From JAWLHA01 sp041690535 (GTDB lineage Bacteria; Pseudomonadota; Gammaproteobacteria; Thiohalomonadales; Thiohalomonadaceae): a stretch of DNA of 28,033 nucleotides. Shown piece after piece: positions 9,827-18,126 of this stretch. A program made the position numbers and the translations under genes. The notes beneath the pieces were generated by a model, which saw nothing but the letters and a program-made list of their open reading frames with translations, made no database searches and had not been told where the DNA came from. Every line of letters begins with the position of its first letter. Position 1 is the stretch's first letter. The stretch is taken from the NCBI GenBank assembly GCA_041690535.1, contig JAWLHA010000058.1:1-28033 (forward strand), in the 5' to 3' direction.

Positions 9827-10794
9827 GGCAGCAGCAGTTTGAAGCACAACATGGCGCGTTGTGGGAGGAGTTCGCCCAGTTGGTCGCCGCTGCGGAGAAG
9901 CGGGAAAAATCGCCACAGCTGGAGCGATTGCCTGAACTGTATCGTCGGGTCTGCTCTCACTACGCTCTGGCGCGCCACCGGCATTACAGCACCGGGCTGC
10001 TGGAGCGCCTGCATGCCCTGGTTCTCCTGGGGCATCGGGTGTTGTACCGGCAGAAGAGTGTCTGGCTTTGGCGCATCGTGGTCTTTTTCTGGGCCGGTTT
10101 TCCCTCGACCCTGCGTCGCCACCGGGGGGCGTTTTGGCTGGCCAGTGGTCTGTTCTGGTTGCCCGCATTGGCCATGGGGCTGGCGTGCTACTTCGATGGG
10201 GATTTCCTCCATACGGTCCTGGATGCCCCCTCGGTGACCCGGATGGAGTACATGTATGACCCCTCGAACCCCATGGTCGGCCGTGCCGAAAATCGGGAGT
10301 CCGCCACCGACTTTGCCATGTTGGGTTACTACATCTGGAACAACGTGGGGATCGGCTTTCGCACCTTCGCCAGCGGCATGCTGTTCGGCCTCGGCACCGT
10401 CTTCGTCCTGCTCTTTAACGGCACGGTCATCGGTGGGGTCGCCGGCCACTTGACCCAGTTGGGTTTCACTCAGACCTTCTGGCCGTTCGTCAGCGGCCAC
10501 AGCGCCTTCGAGCTGACTGCGATCTGCATCAGCGGCACAGCGGGGCTGTTGCTCGCCCAGGCGCTTCTCGCCCCGGGACAGCAGCGGCGTGTCGATGCCC
10601 TGCAGGGGGCGGCGAAGGAGGCGGTGAAGCTGATGATCGGCGCCGCAGCACTGCTCATCCTGGCCGCCTTCATCGAAGCCTTCTGGTCCTCCACCCGATC
10701 CGTGGCCCCCGTGGTGAAGTACGGGGTCGGTGCAGCGCTCTGGGTGTTCCTGTCGCTCTATCTAGGCCTTGCGGGGCGCCGCCGTGGAAATTGA
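9823..10794 (+). CDS. SpoIIM-family (stage II sporulation protein M-like) membrane protein
   Basis: This 323-residue protein starts at an ATG that overlaps the RDD stop by four bases. The first 80 residues are soluble and helical. Then come hydrophobic segments (VVFFWAGFPSTL, WLASGLFWLPALAMGLAC) and the SpoIIM/DUF95 core: NVGIGFRTFASGMLFGLGTV, LLFNGTVIGGVAGHL, and FVSGHSAFELTAICISGTAG. Two more helices close the protein. The organism is not a sporeformer on this evidence; such homologues are standard members of bacterial MoxR-DUF58 operons. Function is unknown, but an inner-membrane partner of the operon complex is likely. Confidence 0.88.
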   Translation: MRQQQFEAQHGALWEEFAQLVAAAEKREKSPQLERLPELYRRVCSHYALARHRHYSTGLLERLHALVLLGHRVLYRQKSVWLWRIVVFFWAGFPSTLRRHRGAFWLASGLFWLPALAMGLACYFDGDFLHTVLDAPSVTRMEYMYDPSNPMVGRAENRESATDFAMLGYYIWNNVGIGFRTFASGMLFGLGTVFVLLFNGTVIGGVAGHLTQLGFTQTFWPFVSGHSAFELTAICISGTAGLLLAQALLAPGQQRRVDALQGAAKEAVKLMIGAAALLILAAFIEAFWSSTRSVAPVVKYGVGAALWVFLSLYLGLAGRRRGN

Positions 10795-12277
10795 TCGGCT
10801 CAGCGCCACCATTCGCCGTCGCTCGCCCTGGGAGGGGATCGATCTCGGCTTCGCCATGGCCCGGCGGTGGTTCCTGCCCCTGTGGTCACTGTGGTGGGCA
10901 ACCGCCCTGCCGGTCACGGTGGTGGCCGTTGCCCTGCTCCACGACCATCCCACCCTGGCCACCTTCGTGGTCTGGTGGCTGAAACCGCTCTACGAGCCGC
11001 TGCTTTTGGTGTGGCTGAGCCGCCGGTTGTTCGGTGAGCCTCTGCGTTTTGGTGCCTCATTGCGAGCCTGGCGCGAAGTGTTGCCGCCCCGCCTGCTGCC
11101 TAACCTGCTATGGCGCCGCTTCAGCCCCAACCGCTCTTTTTTCATGCCGGTCTCCCATTTGGAGGGACTCAAGGGCAAGGCTCGGCACAAACGCCTCGGC
11201 GTGCTGTCAAGGAACCACTCCGCGGGTAGCTGGCTCACTGTGGTGGGGGCCCACATCGAGGCCATTCTTAACCTCTCGTTTCTGGCCGTTGTGCTGTTTC
11301 TTGTGCCTCAGGAGTTGTTGCCGGACGATCTCTGGCAACTGTTCATGGAGGAAGACCCGCGCATCAACTGGCTCACCAATGCCTTCTGGCTGCTGGCGAT
11401 CTCGCTGATGGCGCCCTTCTATGTCGCCGGAGGTTTCGGTCTCTATCTTGCCCGGCGCACGGCCCTGGAGGCGTGGGACATCGAACTGGCGTTCCGGCGC
11501 ATGCAGCCCCGCTTCAAGGGAGTACGCCGGGCGGCGGCCGCGGTGGTGGGCGCACTTGCCATCGCCTTGGCCGGGGTGCCCGCCGAGAGGGCGTTCGCCG
11601 CCGCGGACCCAGCGGAGAGCCTCAGCGCCGAGCGGGCGCGCGTGCTCATCGAGGAGGTGCTGGCCCATGAGGACTTCGGCCAGCGCAAGCGTGTCACCCG
11701 TTGGGAGTATGTGGGAGGAGGCGAGGATGAGGCGAAGGAGCCGCAGGGAAGGCCGCGCGATCGCCAGTGGGTTTCCTGGCTCGCGCAGACGCTCGAGATC
11801 GCCCTCTGGCTCGGGGGCGCCGCCCTGCTGGTGTGGGCCGTCACACGACTGCTCCAGGTGGTCAAGTGGCTGCCCGCGCCCCCCGGCAGGCCGGCGGGCC
11901 GGGGGGGCGCACCCACGGTGCTCTTCGGCCTGGCGGTGACGCCCGAGTCGCTGCCCGAGGATATCGCGGCAACCGTTCAGGGAATGGTCGCGGCCGGACA
12001 GCTACGGCCAGCCATGGGCCTACTCTACCGGGCGACATTGGCCCATCTCATCCATGACCGCCATCTCCGCATACCCGACAGCGCCACGGAGGGGGAGTGC
12101 CGGCGTATGGTCCAGCGCACATGCCCGGCAGAGGAGGCGGCTTTTTTTGGCCGCCTCACCCGGACCTGGGCAGGTACCGCTTATGGACACAGGTTACCCC
12201 AGGCGCAGGAGGTGACAGTGCTTTGCCAAAGGTGGCAAGGGTTGTATGGGGCACCGCAGGGAGGCCAGGATGGGTGA
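10784..12277 (+). CDS. DUF4129-type membrane protein of the MoxR operon
   Basis: A GTG at 10784 begins MEIDRLSATIRRRSPWEGID, the usual start in this family, and overlaps the spoIIM-like gene by 11 bp. The alternative in-frame TTG at 10769 adds five residues with no support. The 497-residue product has N-terminal membrane segments, a paired-helix region near 190-225, a hydrophobic stretch with an AFA-like end near 270, a membrane helix near 345-360, and a soluble C-terminal domain. That domain (PAMGLLYRATLAHLIHDR, then EAAFFGRLTRTWAGTAYGHR) matches the DUF4129 pattern. It is probably an inner-membrane scaffold; activity is unknown. Confidence 0.8.
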   Translation: MEIDRLSATIRRRSPWEGIDLGFAMARRWFLPLWSLWWATALPVTVVAVALLHDHPTLATFVVWWLKPLYEPLLLVWLSRRLFGEPLRFGASLRAWREVLPPRLLPNLLWRRFSPNRSFFMPVSHLEGLKGKARHKRLGVLSRNHSAGSWLTVVGAHIEAILNLSFLAVVLFLVPQELLPDDLWQLFMEEDPRINWLTNAFWLLAISLMAPFYVAGGFGLYLARRTALEAWDIELAFRRMQPRFKGVRRAAAAVVGALAIALAGVPAERAFAAADPAESLSAERARVLIEEVLAHEDFGQRKRVTRWEYVGGGEDEAKEPQGRPRDRQWVSWLAQTLEIALWLGGAALLVWAVTRLLQVVKWLPAPPGRPAGRGGAPTVLFGLAVTPESLPEDIAATVQGMVAAGQLRPAMGLLYRATLAHLIHDRHLRIPDSATEGECRRMVQRTCPAEEAAFFGRLTRTWAGTAYGHRLPQAQEVTVLCQRWQGLYGAPQGGQDG

Positions 12278-13436
12278 TCAGCGGATGGCCACTGGCCTTG
12301 CTGCGGTGCTGGTGCTGGCCCTCGGCGGTTGGTTCGGGGTGTGGTTCTTTGACAACTTCGAGCAGGTGGAGGAGGAGATCACGGTTGGCTTTTCCGAAAA
12401 GGCGCGACGCAACCCGCTGCTTGGGGCGGAGCGCTTTCTCCTTCGGCTGGGGAGCGAGGTCGAGAGCGTCACCACCACCGACCTCTGGCGGGACTTTCCC
12501 CCCGTCGCCACGCTTCTGTTCTACGACTTTCGTTCCCCCGCCGGGGAGCGGCGCAAGCGGGTGCTGCGTGACTGGCTGGAGACGGGTGGACACCTCATCG
12601 TTGTTGCGGACGAGGGGGTGAGCGGCGAGGCGCCCGTGGGCTTTCTGGCGGAGTTCGGCGTCAGGCTCAAGAAGGGCCAGTCCAATGCGACCGCCGTCCA
12701 CACCGCCGAGGTGACCTTCGCGGGCAGGAAAGCACCCGTGAAGATCGCCTTCAGCCAGCGCCGCCACCTCGAAGACGTGGACGGGGAGGCTACCGCCGCG
12801 ATTGAGGGAGAGGAGGGGTACCACCTGCTCCAGTACGAGGTCGGCGACGGCATGCTTACCGTTCTCAGTGACAACCTCTTCATGACCAACCGCCACATTG
12901 GCAAGAACGACCACGCTCTGGGGTTGGCGTTGCTGGTGGGAGCCCCCGAAGGCGGGCAAGTGTGGATGGTGAACGAGGTGGTGATGCCCTCCCTGCTGGA
13001 GCTCGCCTGGGGGTACGCGCCGGAAGCGGCCGGGGCGATGTTCGTGCTCCTGGGGCTGAGCCTGTGGTCCATGGGGCGACGCCTCGGACCGTTGCGGCCG
13101 CCGGCCGGCGGGGAACGCCGCGACATCGGGGAACACCTGCAGGCCAGCGCCCAATTCCACTGGCGGCTCGATCGCGCTCACGGCATGTTCAAGGCCACCC
13201 AGCAGCGTACCGAGCAGGCCTGGGTTGCCAAGCACTTGGCGCTGCGCCCGATGCCCCAGGCGGAGCGCTGCGCCTTCATCGCCAAACGGGTCGGCCTGAG
13301 TGCCGCTGTCGTGGAGCGGGCCCTCCATGGCGAATTCCGTTCGGAGGATGAGTTCATCACGCTGAGCGGGTATCTGCAGACCCTCGGGAACATCCATGTG
13401 GCAAACAAGGGCAGGAGCAATGACGCAAGTAGATGA
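12270..13436 (+). CDS. DUF4350 domain protein of the MoxR operon
   Basis: I chose the ATG at 12270 (MGDQRMATGL), which sits behind GGGAGG and overlaps the previous stop by 8 bp. The upstream in-frame ATG at 12246 lacks this signal. The 388-residue product has an N-terminal membrane anchor, then a DUF4350 soluble domain with a GATase-like fold (TLLFYDFRSP, LRDWLETGGHLIVVADEG), a second hydrophobic helix near 265-280 (AGAMFVLLGLSLW), and a cytoplasmic tail ending in AAVVERALHGEF-type helices. It is a membrane-anchored accessory protein with unknown ligand. The stop lies 17 bp inside the MoxR gene. Confidence 0.82.
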   Translation: MGDQRMATGLAAVLVLALGGWFGVWFFDNFEQVEEEITVGFSEKARRNPLLGAERFLLRLGSEVESVTTTDLWRDFPPVATLLFYDFRSPAGERRKRVLRDWLETGGHLIVVADEGVSGEAPVGFLAEFGVRLKKGQSNATAVHTAEVTFAGRKAPVKIAFSQRRHLEDVDGEATAAIEGEEGYHLLQYEVGDGMLTVLSDNLFMTNRHIGKNDHALGLALLVGAPEGGQVWMVNEVVMPSLLELAWGYAPEAAGAMFVLLGLSLWSMGRRLGPLRPPAGGERRDIGEHLQASAQFHWRLDRAHGMFKATQQRTEQAWVAKHLALRPMPQAERCAFIAKRVGLSAAVVERALHGEFRSEDEFITLSGYLQTLGNIHVANKGRSNDASR

Positions 13437-14400
13437 CCCCCGGAGACTGGCTGAGGCCGCGGCCAGGATTGGCCAGTTGGAGTCGACCGTCGGCAAGGCG
13501 GTGATCGGGCAGCGCCAAGTGATCCGGGAGGTGATCGTGGCGCTGGTGGCCGGCGGGCATGTGCTGGTGGAGGGGCTTCCGGGGCTGGGGAAGACCCTGC
13601 TGGTGCGCAGTCTGGCCAAGGCGGTGGGGGGCGCCTTCTCCCGCGTTCAGTTCACCCCCGATCTGATGCCCAGCGATGTGACCGGCCATGCCATGTTCGA
13701 CGTGAAGTCGGAATCGTTTCGCATTCGGCGCGGACCGCTGTTCTGCAACTTCCTGCTGGGTGATGAGATCAACCGCGCCCCCGCGAAGACCCAGTCGGCG
13801 CTGCTCGAGGCCATGCAGGAGGAGCAGGTGACCATCGAAGGCAAGACCTTTTCCCTGGCGCGGCCCTTTCTGGTGATGGCGACGCAGAACCCCGTGGAGC
13901 AGGAGGGGACATACCCGCTGCCCCAGGCCCAGCTGGACCGTTTCCTCCTCAACGTCTTCATCGATTACCCGAGCGAGGAGGAAGAGCGCCTCATGGTGCG
14001 GCAGGTGACGGACCAGACGGTGGGCAATCAGCTGGATGTCTCGCGGGTGGAGCCGGTGATGACCCCCGAGGAAGTCGTCCGGGTGCAGCACTGCGCCTCC
14101 CGGGTCACCGTGGAACAATCCATCCTCGACTACATCGTGCGCATCGTGCGGACCAGCCGCGGCTGGCACGGGATCGAAACGGGCGCGGGGCCGCGGGCCA
14201 GTGTGGCGCTCTTGCGCTGCGCGCGCGCTCAGGCACTGGCCGGCGGTAATCACTTCGTCACCCCCGATGACGTAAAGAGCATCGCCCCTGCGGCATTGCG
14301 CCACCGCATCAAGCTCTCCGCCGATCTGGAGATTGAGGGCTACCGCCCTGACGACGTCCTTCGGGACCTGCTGGCCAACGTGGAGGCCCCGCGGCAGTGA
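13420..14400 (+). CDS. MoxR-family AAA+ ATPase
   Basis: This 326-residue cytosolic ATPase shows Walker A GLPGLGKT at 52-59, Walker B LLGDEINRA at about 112-120, sensor 1 ATQNP at 154-158 and the MoxR signatures FTPDLMPSDVTG and YPLPQAQLDRF. MoxR ATPases act as chaperones that remodel von Willebrand-like (VWA or DUF58) partners, here the product of the next gene. The ATG at 13420 follows GCAGGAGC and is preferred over an in-frame ATG at 13396 that lacks a ribosome site. The stop overlaps the DUF58 start as GTGA. Confidence 0.95.
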   Translation: MTQVDDPRRLAEAAARIGQLESTVGKAVIGQRQVIREVIVALVAGGHVLVEGLPGLGKTLLVRSLAKAVGGAFSRVQFTPDLMPSDVTGHAMFDVKSESFRIRRGPLFCNFLLGDEINRAPAKTQSALLEAMQEEQVTIEGKTFSLARPFLVMATQNPVEQEGTYPLPQAQLDRFLLNVFIDYPSEEEERLMVRQVTDQTVGNQLDVSRVEPVMTPEEVVRVQHCASRVTVEQSILDYIVRIVRTSRGWHGIETGAGPRASVALLRCARAQALAGGNHFVTPDDVKSIAPAALRHRIKLSADLEIEGYRPDDVLRDLLANVEAPRQ

Positions 14401-15707
14401 ACTGGACGCCCGGTCCACCCCTGCTCTGGGGCGGTGCGGCATGGGTGGCGCTTGCCGTGGCGGCGGCTTTCTGGCCGGCGCTGGTGCCGGCGTGGCAGGT
14501 GGCCGGCGCGGCGCTGGGCGCGGTCGCTCTTCAGGATCACCTGCGATTGCGCCGCGCCCCGTCGCCTCAGGTACAACGGAGTGTCAGCCGGGCGCTTCCG
14601 GTGGGGGTCTGGAATCCCGTCACGCTGGAGGTGCGCAATGGGGAGCGGCAGCGTGTAGCGATGTTGCTTCACGATCTCCATCCCCCCCAATGCGAGGTGC
14701 GCGGCTTGCCGGCACCACTGGCCCTCGAGCCGGGCCAAACCGCGCAGGTGCGCTACCAAATGCGTGCGCCGCACCGTGGTGCCGAGGCATTCGCCGGGGT
14801 GGAGCTTCTTCTGCACTCGCCCCTTGGATTATGGCGCCAGCGCCGGCGCCTGGGTTCCGCCGATCCCCTGCGGATCTATCCCAATTTTTCCGAGATCGCG
14901 CACTACACTCTGCTGGCAACCGATCACCGCTTGAGCCAGATGGGTGTCCGGCGGCGTCAGCGCCGGGGGGAGGGCAATGATTTCCACCAGCTGCGCGAGT
15001 ACCGCACGGGGGATTCACTGCGGCAGATCGACTGGAAGGCCACCTCCCGCTATCGCAATCTCATCTCGCGGGAATATCAGGAGGAGCGGGATCAGCAGAT
15101 CCTCTTCGTCGTCGATTGCAGCCGGCGCATGCGCCACGCCGAAGAAGGACGGGTGCACCTGGATGAAGCGTTGAATGCGGTACTGCTGTTGGCCTATGTC
15201 GCCCTGCGCCAGGGGGACGCCGTCGGTCTGATGACCTTCGGCGGGGTGAAGCGCTGGTTCGCGCCGCGCAAGGGGGCTCAGGTGGTCAACGCGTTGCTGC
15301 AGGCGAGTTACGATCTCCAGGCGACCACGGAGGCGGCCGATTACCTGGAGGCGGCCGGGGAGGTGCTCGCGGCCCAGCGCCGGCGCGCCCTGATAGTGCT
15401 TATCACCAACACCCGCGAAGAGGATCAATACGACTTGAGCGCCGCGATTCGGCTGCTGCGCAAGCGCCACCTGGTGGCGGTTGCCGACCTCCGCGAATCG
15501 ATATTGGACGAGCTGGTTGCCTCGCCGGTGGGTGATCTGGATGGTGCATTGCGCTACCACGCAGCCGTCGGCTATCTGGACGCGAGACGGCAGAACCACG
15601 AGCGGCTGGGGCACCGTGGGGCGCAGGTGCTCGATGTGCGGCCCCGGCAACTCCCCGCGGCCCTGGTCAACCACTATTTCGCTCTCAAGCGTGCCGGAAC
15701 CCTGTAG
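14397..15707 (+). CDS. DUF58 (VWA-like) protein, MoxR partner
   Basis: The GTG at 14397 overlaps the moxR stop by four bases. The 436-residue product has an N-terminal hydrophobic hairpin (residues about 7-45), an Ig-like region, then the DUF58 core GEGNDFHQLREYRTGDSLRQ followed by IDWKATSRYRNLISREYQEE. The VWA-like fold follows with FVVDCSRRM in the place of the metal-binding DxSxS motif: the last Ser is Arg, so a classical MIDAS is not complete. It is the likely substrate or partner of the MoxR ATPase. It ends the operon, just before the terminator at 15736. Confidence 0.92.
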   Translation: MNWTPGPPLLWGGAAWVALAVAAAFWPALVPAWQVAGAALGAVALQDHLRLRRAPSPQVQRSVSRALPVGVWNPVTLEVRNGERQRVAMLLHDLHPPQCEVRGLPAPLALEPGQTAQVRYQMRAPHRGAEAFAGVELLLHSPLGLWRQRRRLGSADPLRIYPNFSEIAHYTLLATDHRLSQMGVRRRQRRGEGNDFHQLREYRTGDSLRQIDWKATSRYRNLISREYQEERDQQILFVVDCSRRMRHAEEGRVHLDEALNAVLLLAYVALRQGDAVGLMTFGGVKRWFAPRKGAQVVNALLQASYDLQATTEAADYLEAAGEVLAAQRRRALIVLITNTREEDQYDLSAAIRLLRKRHLVAVADLRESILDELVASPVGDLDGALRYHAAVGYLDARRQNHERLGHRGAQVLDVRPRQLPAALVNHYFALKRAGTL

Positions 15708-15735
15708 GGGAGGGCGGGGGAGGGGTCCAAACGAA

Positions 15736-15759
15736 AAGACCCCGCCGAGGCGGGGTCTT
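15736..15759. terminator. Bidirectional rho-independent terminator
   Basis: AAGACCCCG and CGGGGTCTT form a GC-rich stem around a short CCGAGG loop. Read on the minus strand it ends in TTTTCGTTT, a good T-run, 27 nt after the csp stop. On the plus strand it ends the six-gene operon with a weaker TTCC tail. Confidence 0.85.
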
Positions 15760-15785
15760 CCGACTAAAACCCGATGAGTCCGGGC

Positions 15786-15989
15786 TTAGAGGGCGACAAC
15801 GTTGCTCGCCTGAGGACCTTTGGGGCCCTTCTGAACTTCGAAGCTCACCTTCTGGCCTTCGGCAAGGGTCTTGAAACCGGAGCCCTGGATGGCGCTGAAG
15901 TGGACGAACACGTCCGCACCGCCGTCATCCTGGGTGATGAAACCGTAGCCCTTGGACTCATTGAACCACTTCACAGTGCCTGTTGCCAT
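15786..15989 (-). CDS. Cold-shock protein, CspA family
   Basis: The 67-residue protein is a single cold-shock domain (five-stranded OB fold). It has the RNP1 motif KGYGFI and RNP2 motif DVFVHF, starts MATGTVKWFN and ends QASNVVAL, all canonical. It binds single-stranded RNA and DNA and prevents mRNA secondary structure. GAGG lies about 10 nt upstream of the ATG. The mRNA probably has a leader of more than 100 nt, as in cold-induced csp genes, and a strong terminator follows. Which paralogue it is (CspA, C, D or E type) cannot be decided. Confidence 0.97.
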   Translation of the reverse strand: MATGTVKWFNESKGYGFITQDDGGADVFVHFSAIQGSGFKTLAEGQKVSFEVQKGPKGPQASNVVAL

Positions 15990-16111
15990 TTACTCGTACC
16001 TCGTAATACCAATACTTAACTAGGGTGATGCGTGCAGGTTAGGAAATGGTTCGGGAGTTTATTCGGAAGGAACCAACCAAACGACCACTGCCACAATCTG
16101 CAGCTACATCA

Positions 16112-16141
16112 ACTATACGATAAGTACAGCAACAATCCCAA
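16112..16141 (-). promoter_or_regulatory. Candidate csp promoter
   Basis: On the minus strand TTGGGA (16136-16141), an 18-bp spacer and TATAGT (16112-16117) make a plausible sigma-70 promoter in a locally AT-rich stretch (about 16030-16160). Transcription from it would give a leader of roughly 115 nt before the csp start. Confidence 0.45.
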
Positions 16142-16160
16142 TATTATTTCCGGTCTTTCG

Positions 16161-16510
16161 GACCGCTCTGCACAAGGGCATCTCCCGCCCCCTCGGCCCG
16201 GAAACGCGGCGCGGGGCGGCTCAGGTTCGGTGCCCCGGTGATTGGACCATGGGGTATGTGCCGCGCATGTGGTACCCTATTGGTTGTGTTGCCGCGGCGC
16301 CGCCAGGCTGGCGCCCGGAGTACCCGCAGTGTCCCGGCCTCTTCGGGGCCGGTATTCGCAACCGGGGTGTCTCGCCTTCCAGGTATTCCCCCCTTGTAAA
16401 TCGTTCCCCGGCGAAACAGGCCTGCTGCCGCAGGCGATGTCGCCCGTCCGCGCCGCGCCGAGCGGCGGGACGATACTCACCACGTGACCACCCACTCCCA
16501 GGAGGAGCCC
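16161..16510 (+). other. Non-coding leader region of the RRM gene
   Basis: There is no supported gene here. Two hairpins lie close to the RRM start: 16420-16435 (GCCTGC, TGCC loop, GCAGGC) and 16445-16472 (CGTCC...GGACG outside GCCGC...GCGGC). They end about 30 nt before the GGAGGAG ribosome site. They could affect RNA stability or translation, but no known riboswitch or thermometer was recognised. No clear promoter was seen. Confidence 0.35.
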
Positions 16511-16777
16511 ATGAAGACCATGTTTGTAGGCAATCTTGCCCCCGAAACCGCCGAATCCGACATTCGCGACCTGTTTTCACAATTCGGTACCGTGCGGAAC
16601 ATCAAACTGGCCGTGGACGTCTTCACTGGCAGGTGCAAGGGGTTCGGCCTGGTGGATATGGAGGGGCACGAGGCCCGGGCCGCCATGGCCGGCCTCAATG
16701 GGAAGATGTTCAAGGGCAAGAATCTGCGGGTGGCCGAGGAGGCCAAGAACAAGGGCCGGGGCAGGGGGCGTCGTTAG
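16511..16777 (+). CDS. RRM-domain RNA-binding protein (bacterial Rbp type)
   Basis: This 88-residue protein is one RNA recognition motif plus a short basic tail. RNP2 is MFVGNLA at 3-9 and RNP1 is CKGFGLVDM at about 40-48. The central part (SDIRDLFSQFGTV, AAMAGLNGKMFKGKNLRVAE) fits the beta-alpha-beta-beta-alpha-beta fold, and the tail GRGRGRR is Arg/Gly rich. Similar cyanobacterial and proteobacterial Rbp proteins are RNA chaperones, often cold-induced. GGAGGAG ends 3 nt before the ATG, so this start is preferred over the GTG at 16484. It is divergent from the cold-shock protein gene. Confidence 0.93.
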   Translation: MKTMFVGNLAPETAESDIRDLFSQFGTVRNIKLAVDVFTGRCKGFGLVDMEGHEARAAMAGLNGKMFKGKNLRVAEEAKNKGRGRGRR

Positions 16778-16958
16778 GAACTTACTTCGCGGGGGATCCC
16801 CGGCGCGATGCCCTTCCACCTCAGTGGGTCGTATGGCCGGTTCGCCCGCCCATGGATCAGTGCCGGGCTGCATCAAGCGACGGGCCTGTTCGCGGCTTGA
16901 TGGCCGCGGTCAAACGGGGGAAACTGCCTGTTGGGACAACGAGAATCAAGGAGAGAGG

Positions 16959-17438
16959 ATGAAATTCGTATCGTTGATGCTGGCCGCTGCGCTGTCCACC
17001 GCCGCCCAGGCCAAACCCGCACCGGAACAGGTAAGAGAGGTGGTGGATTACTACTTCAATGGACGGGATGCCGGCGTGGTGCTTGCGGACTTCCGGGTCT
17101 GCGATGATGTCCATGCCGAGGGGGAACTGAAGAACGAGTGCCGAGGCCAGCGCGATCCCGCGAGCCTCCTGGAGGGGGATTCGGTGCTGATGTGGATGAT
17201 GTTCATGGTCCCTTCCGGAGTGGAACCGCAGGACATCATGCTTCAGCTGAACCACCAGGGGATGACGCTGGGGCTGGAGAAGGCCAAGGTTGCCAGCTCG
17301 ATGCGCTACCGGGTTTGGCGCAAGGTCAGCTTCGACCGCCCCGGGGAGTGGGAAGCCAGGGTCATGCACGACAAAGGCCCGGGTGGCCTCGAGGTCCTGC
17401 GGGAGATCAAGCTCAACGTGCAGCCCAAGCCCCAATGA
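16959..17438 (+). CDS. Small secreted protein of unknown function
   Basis: The 159-residue product has a short, typical Sec signal peptide (MKFVSLMLAAALSTAAQA, cleavage before KPAPEQ). The mature part has two cysteines (FRVCDDV and KNECRG) that could form a disulfide. Its C-terminal half is beta-rich (YRVWRKVSFDRPGEWEARVM, LEVLREIKLNVQP) and reads like an immunoglobulin-type sandwich. A good GGAGAGAGG ribosome site precedes the ATG. I did not recognise the family. It is flanked by the RRM gene and ychJ and is followed by a hairpin. Confidence 0.7.
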   Translation: MKFVSLMLAAALSTAAQAKPAPEQVREVVDYYFNGRDAGVVLADFRVCDDVHAEGELKNECRGQRDPASLLEGDSVLMWMMFMVPSGVEPQDIMLQLNHQGMTLGLEKAKVASSMRYRVWRKVSFDRPGEWEARVMHDKGPGGLEVLREIKLNVQPKPQ

Positions 17439-17446
17439 TTCAACTT

Positions 17447-17470
17447 CGACCGGGGGTTCGACCCCGGTCG
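17447..17470 (+). terminator. Hairpin after the small secreted protein gene
   Basis: CGACCGGGG and CCCCGGTCG form a perfect 9-bp stem with a 6-nt loop, beginning 9 nt after the stop. The T-run is missing, so termination strength is uncertain. It lies 28 nt before the ychJ start. Confidence 0.45.
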
Positions 17471-17498
17471 CCCTCCTCTGTCACCGCGACACCGAACC

Positions 17499-17990
17499 AT
17501 GACCGGCGATGACTCTCTCCGCTCCCGGCCCTGCCCCTGCGGCTCGGGCACCCCCTTGGAGCGATGCTGCGACCGCTACATCTCCGGCAGTCGCATCGCC
17601 CCCACGGCGGAGGCACTGATGCGATCCCGGTATGCGGCTTATGTGGGGGGGCACGTGGACTACCTGCGCCGGACGTGGCATTCATCGACGCGGCCGAAGC
17701 GCATCGACACCGCTGCAGGGCCGAACTGGACCGGCCTTTGCATCCTTGGCATCTGCGCCGGCGGGGAGGACGCGCAAGAGGGGAGTGTGGAGTTCACGGC
17801 CCACTACCTGGACGGGCGGCGCCCCGGGGTGCTGCACGAGACCAGCCGGTTTGTGCGCGAAGAGGGGCGCTGGGTTTATCTGGACGGCGACATCCATGCC
17901 CCCGCGGCCGAGCCGAACAAGGTCGGGCGCAACGATCGCTGTCCGTGCGGCAGTGGTCGCAAGTTCAAGCGCTGCTGCGGCAACTCGTGA
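17499..17990 (+). CDS. ychJ: YchJ family protein (UPF0225) with two SEC-C motifs
   Basis: The 163-residue cytosolic protein has a SEC-C zinc motif at each end: CPCGSGTPLERCC at 12-24 and CPCGSGRKFKRCC near the C-terminus. Between them is the YchJ domain (ALMRSRYAAYVGGHVDYLRRTW, EFTAHYLDG, FVREEGRWVYLDGD), an NTF2-like fold. This double-SEC-C layout and length are diagnostic of YchJ. The molecular role is not established. The ribosome site is weak. It is probably expressed alone or by read-through from the secreted protein gene. Confidence 0.93.
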   Translation: MTGDDSLRSRPCPCGSGTPLERCCDRYISGSRIAPTAEALMRSRYAAYVGGHVDYLRRTWHSSTRPKRIDTAAGPNWTGLCILGICAGGEDAQEGSVEFTAHYLDGRRPGVLHETSRFVREEGRWVYLDGDIHAPAAEPNKVGRNDRCPCGSGRKFKRCCGNS

Positions 17991-18126
17991 GGCGAGGCCA
18001 ACGCCCCTGAGGCCCTTCCCGCCCGGCTTGGCCCGCTCCTGGCGCTCCCGGCTAAGATCGATCGTATCGTTCCGCGGCTGCGGCACGGGCGCGCCCTCCT
18101 TCTCCCCTGAGGCAGGATGCAGGTAA

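Noticed and set aside
9823..10794. The SpoIIM homologue as a sign of sporulation
   Set aside because: SpoIIM-like proteins are common in MoxR-DUF58 operons of non-sporulating bacteria, and no other sporulation gene is present.
16857..17435. A 192-codon frame antisense to the small secreted protein gene
   Set aside because: The plus-strand ORF has a clear signal peptide and ribosome site; the antisense frame has neither.
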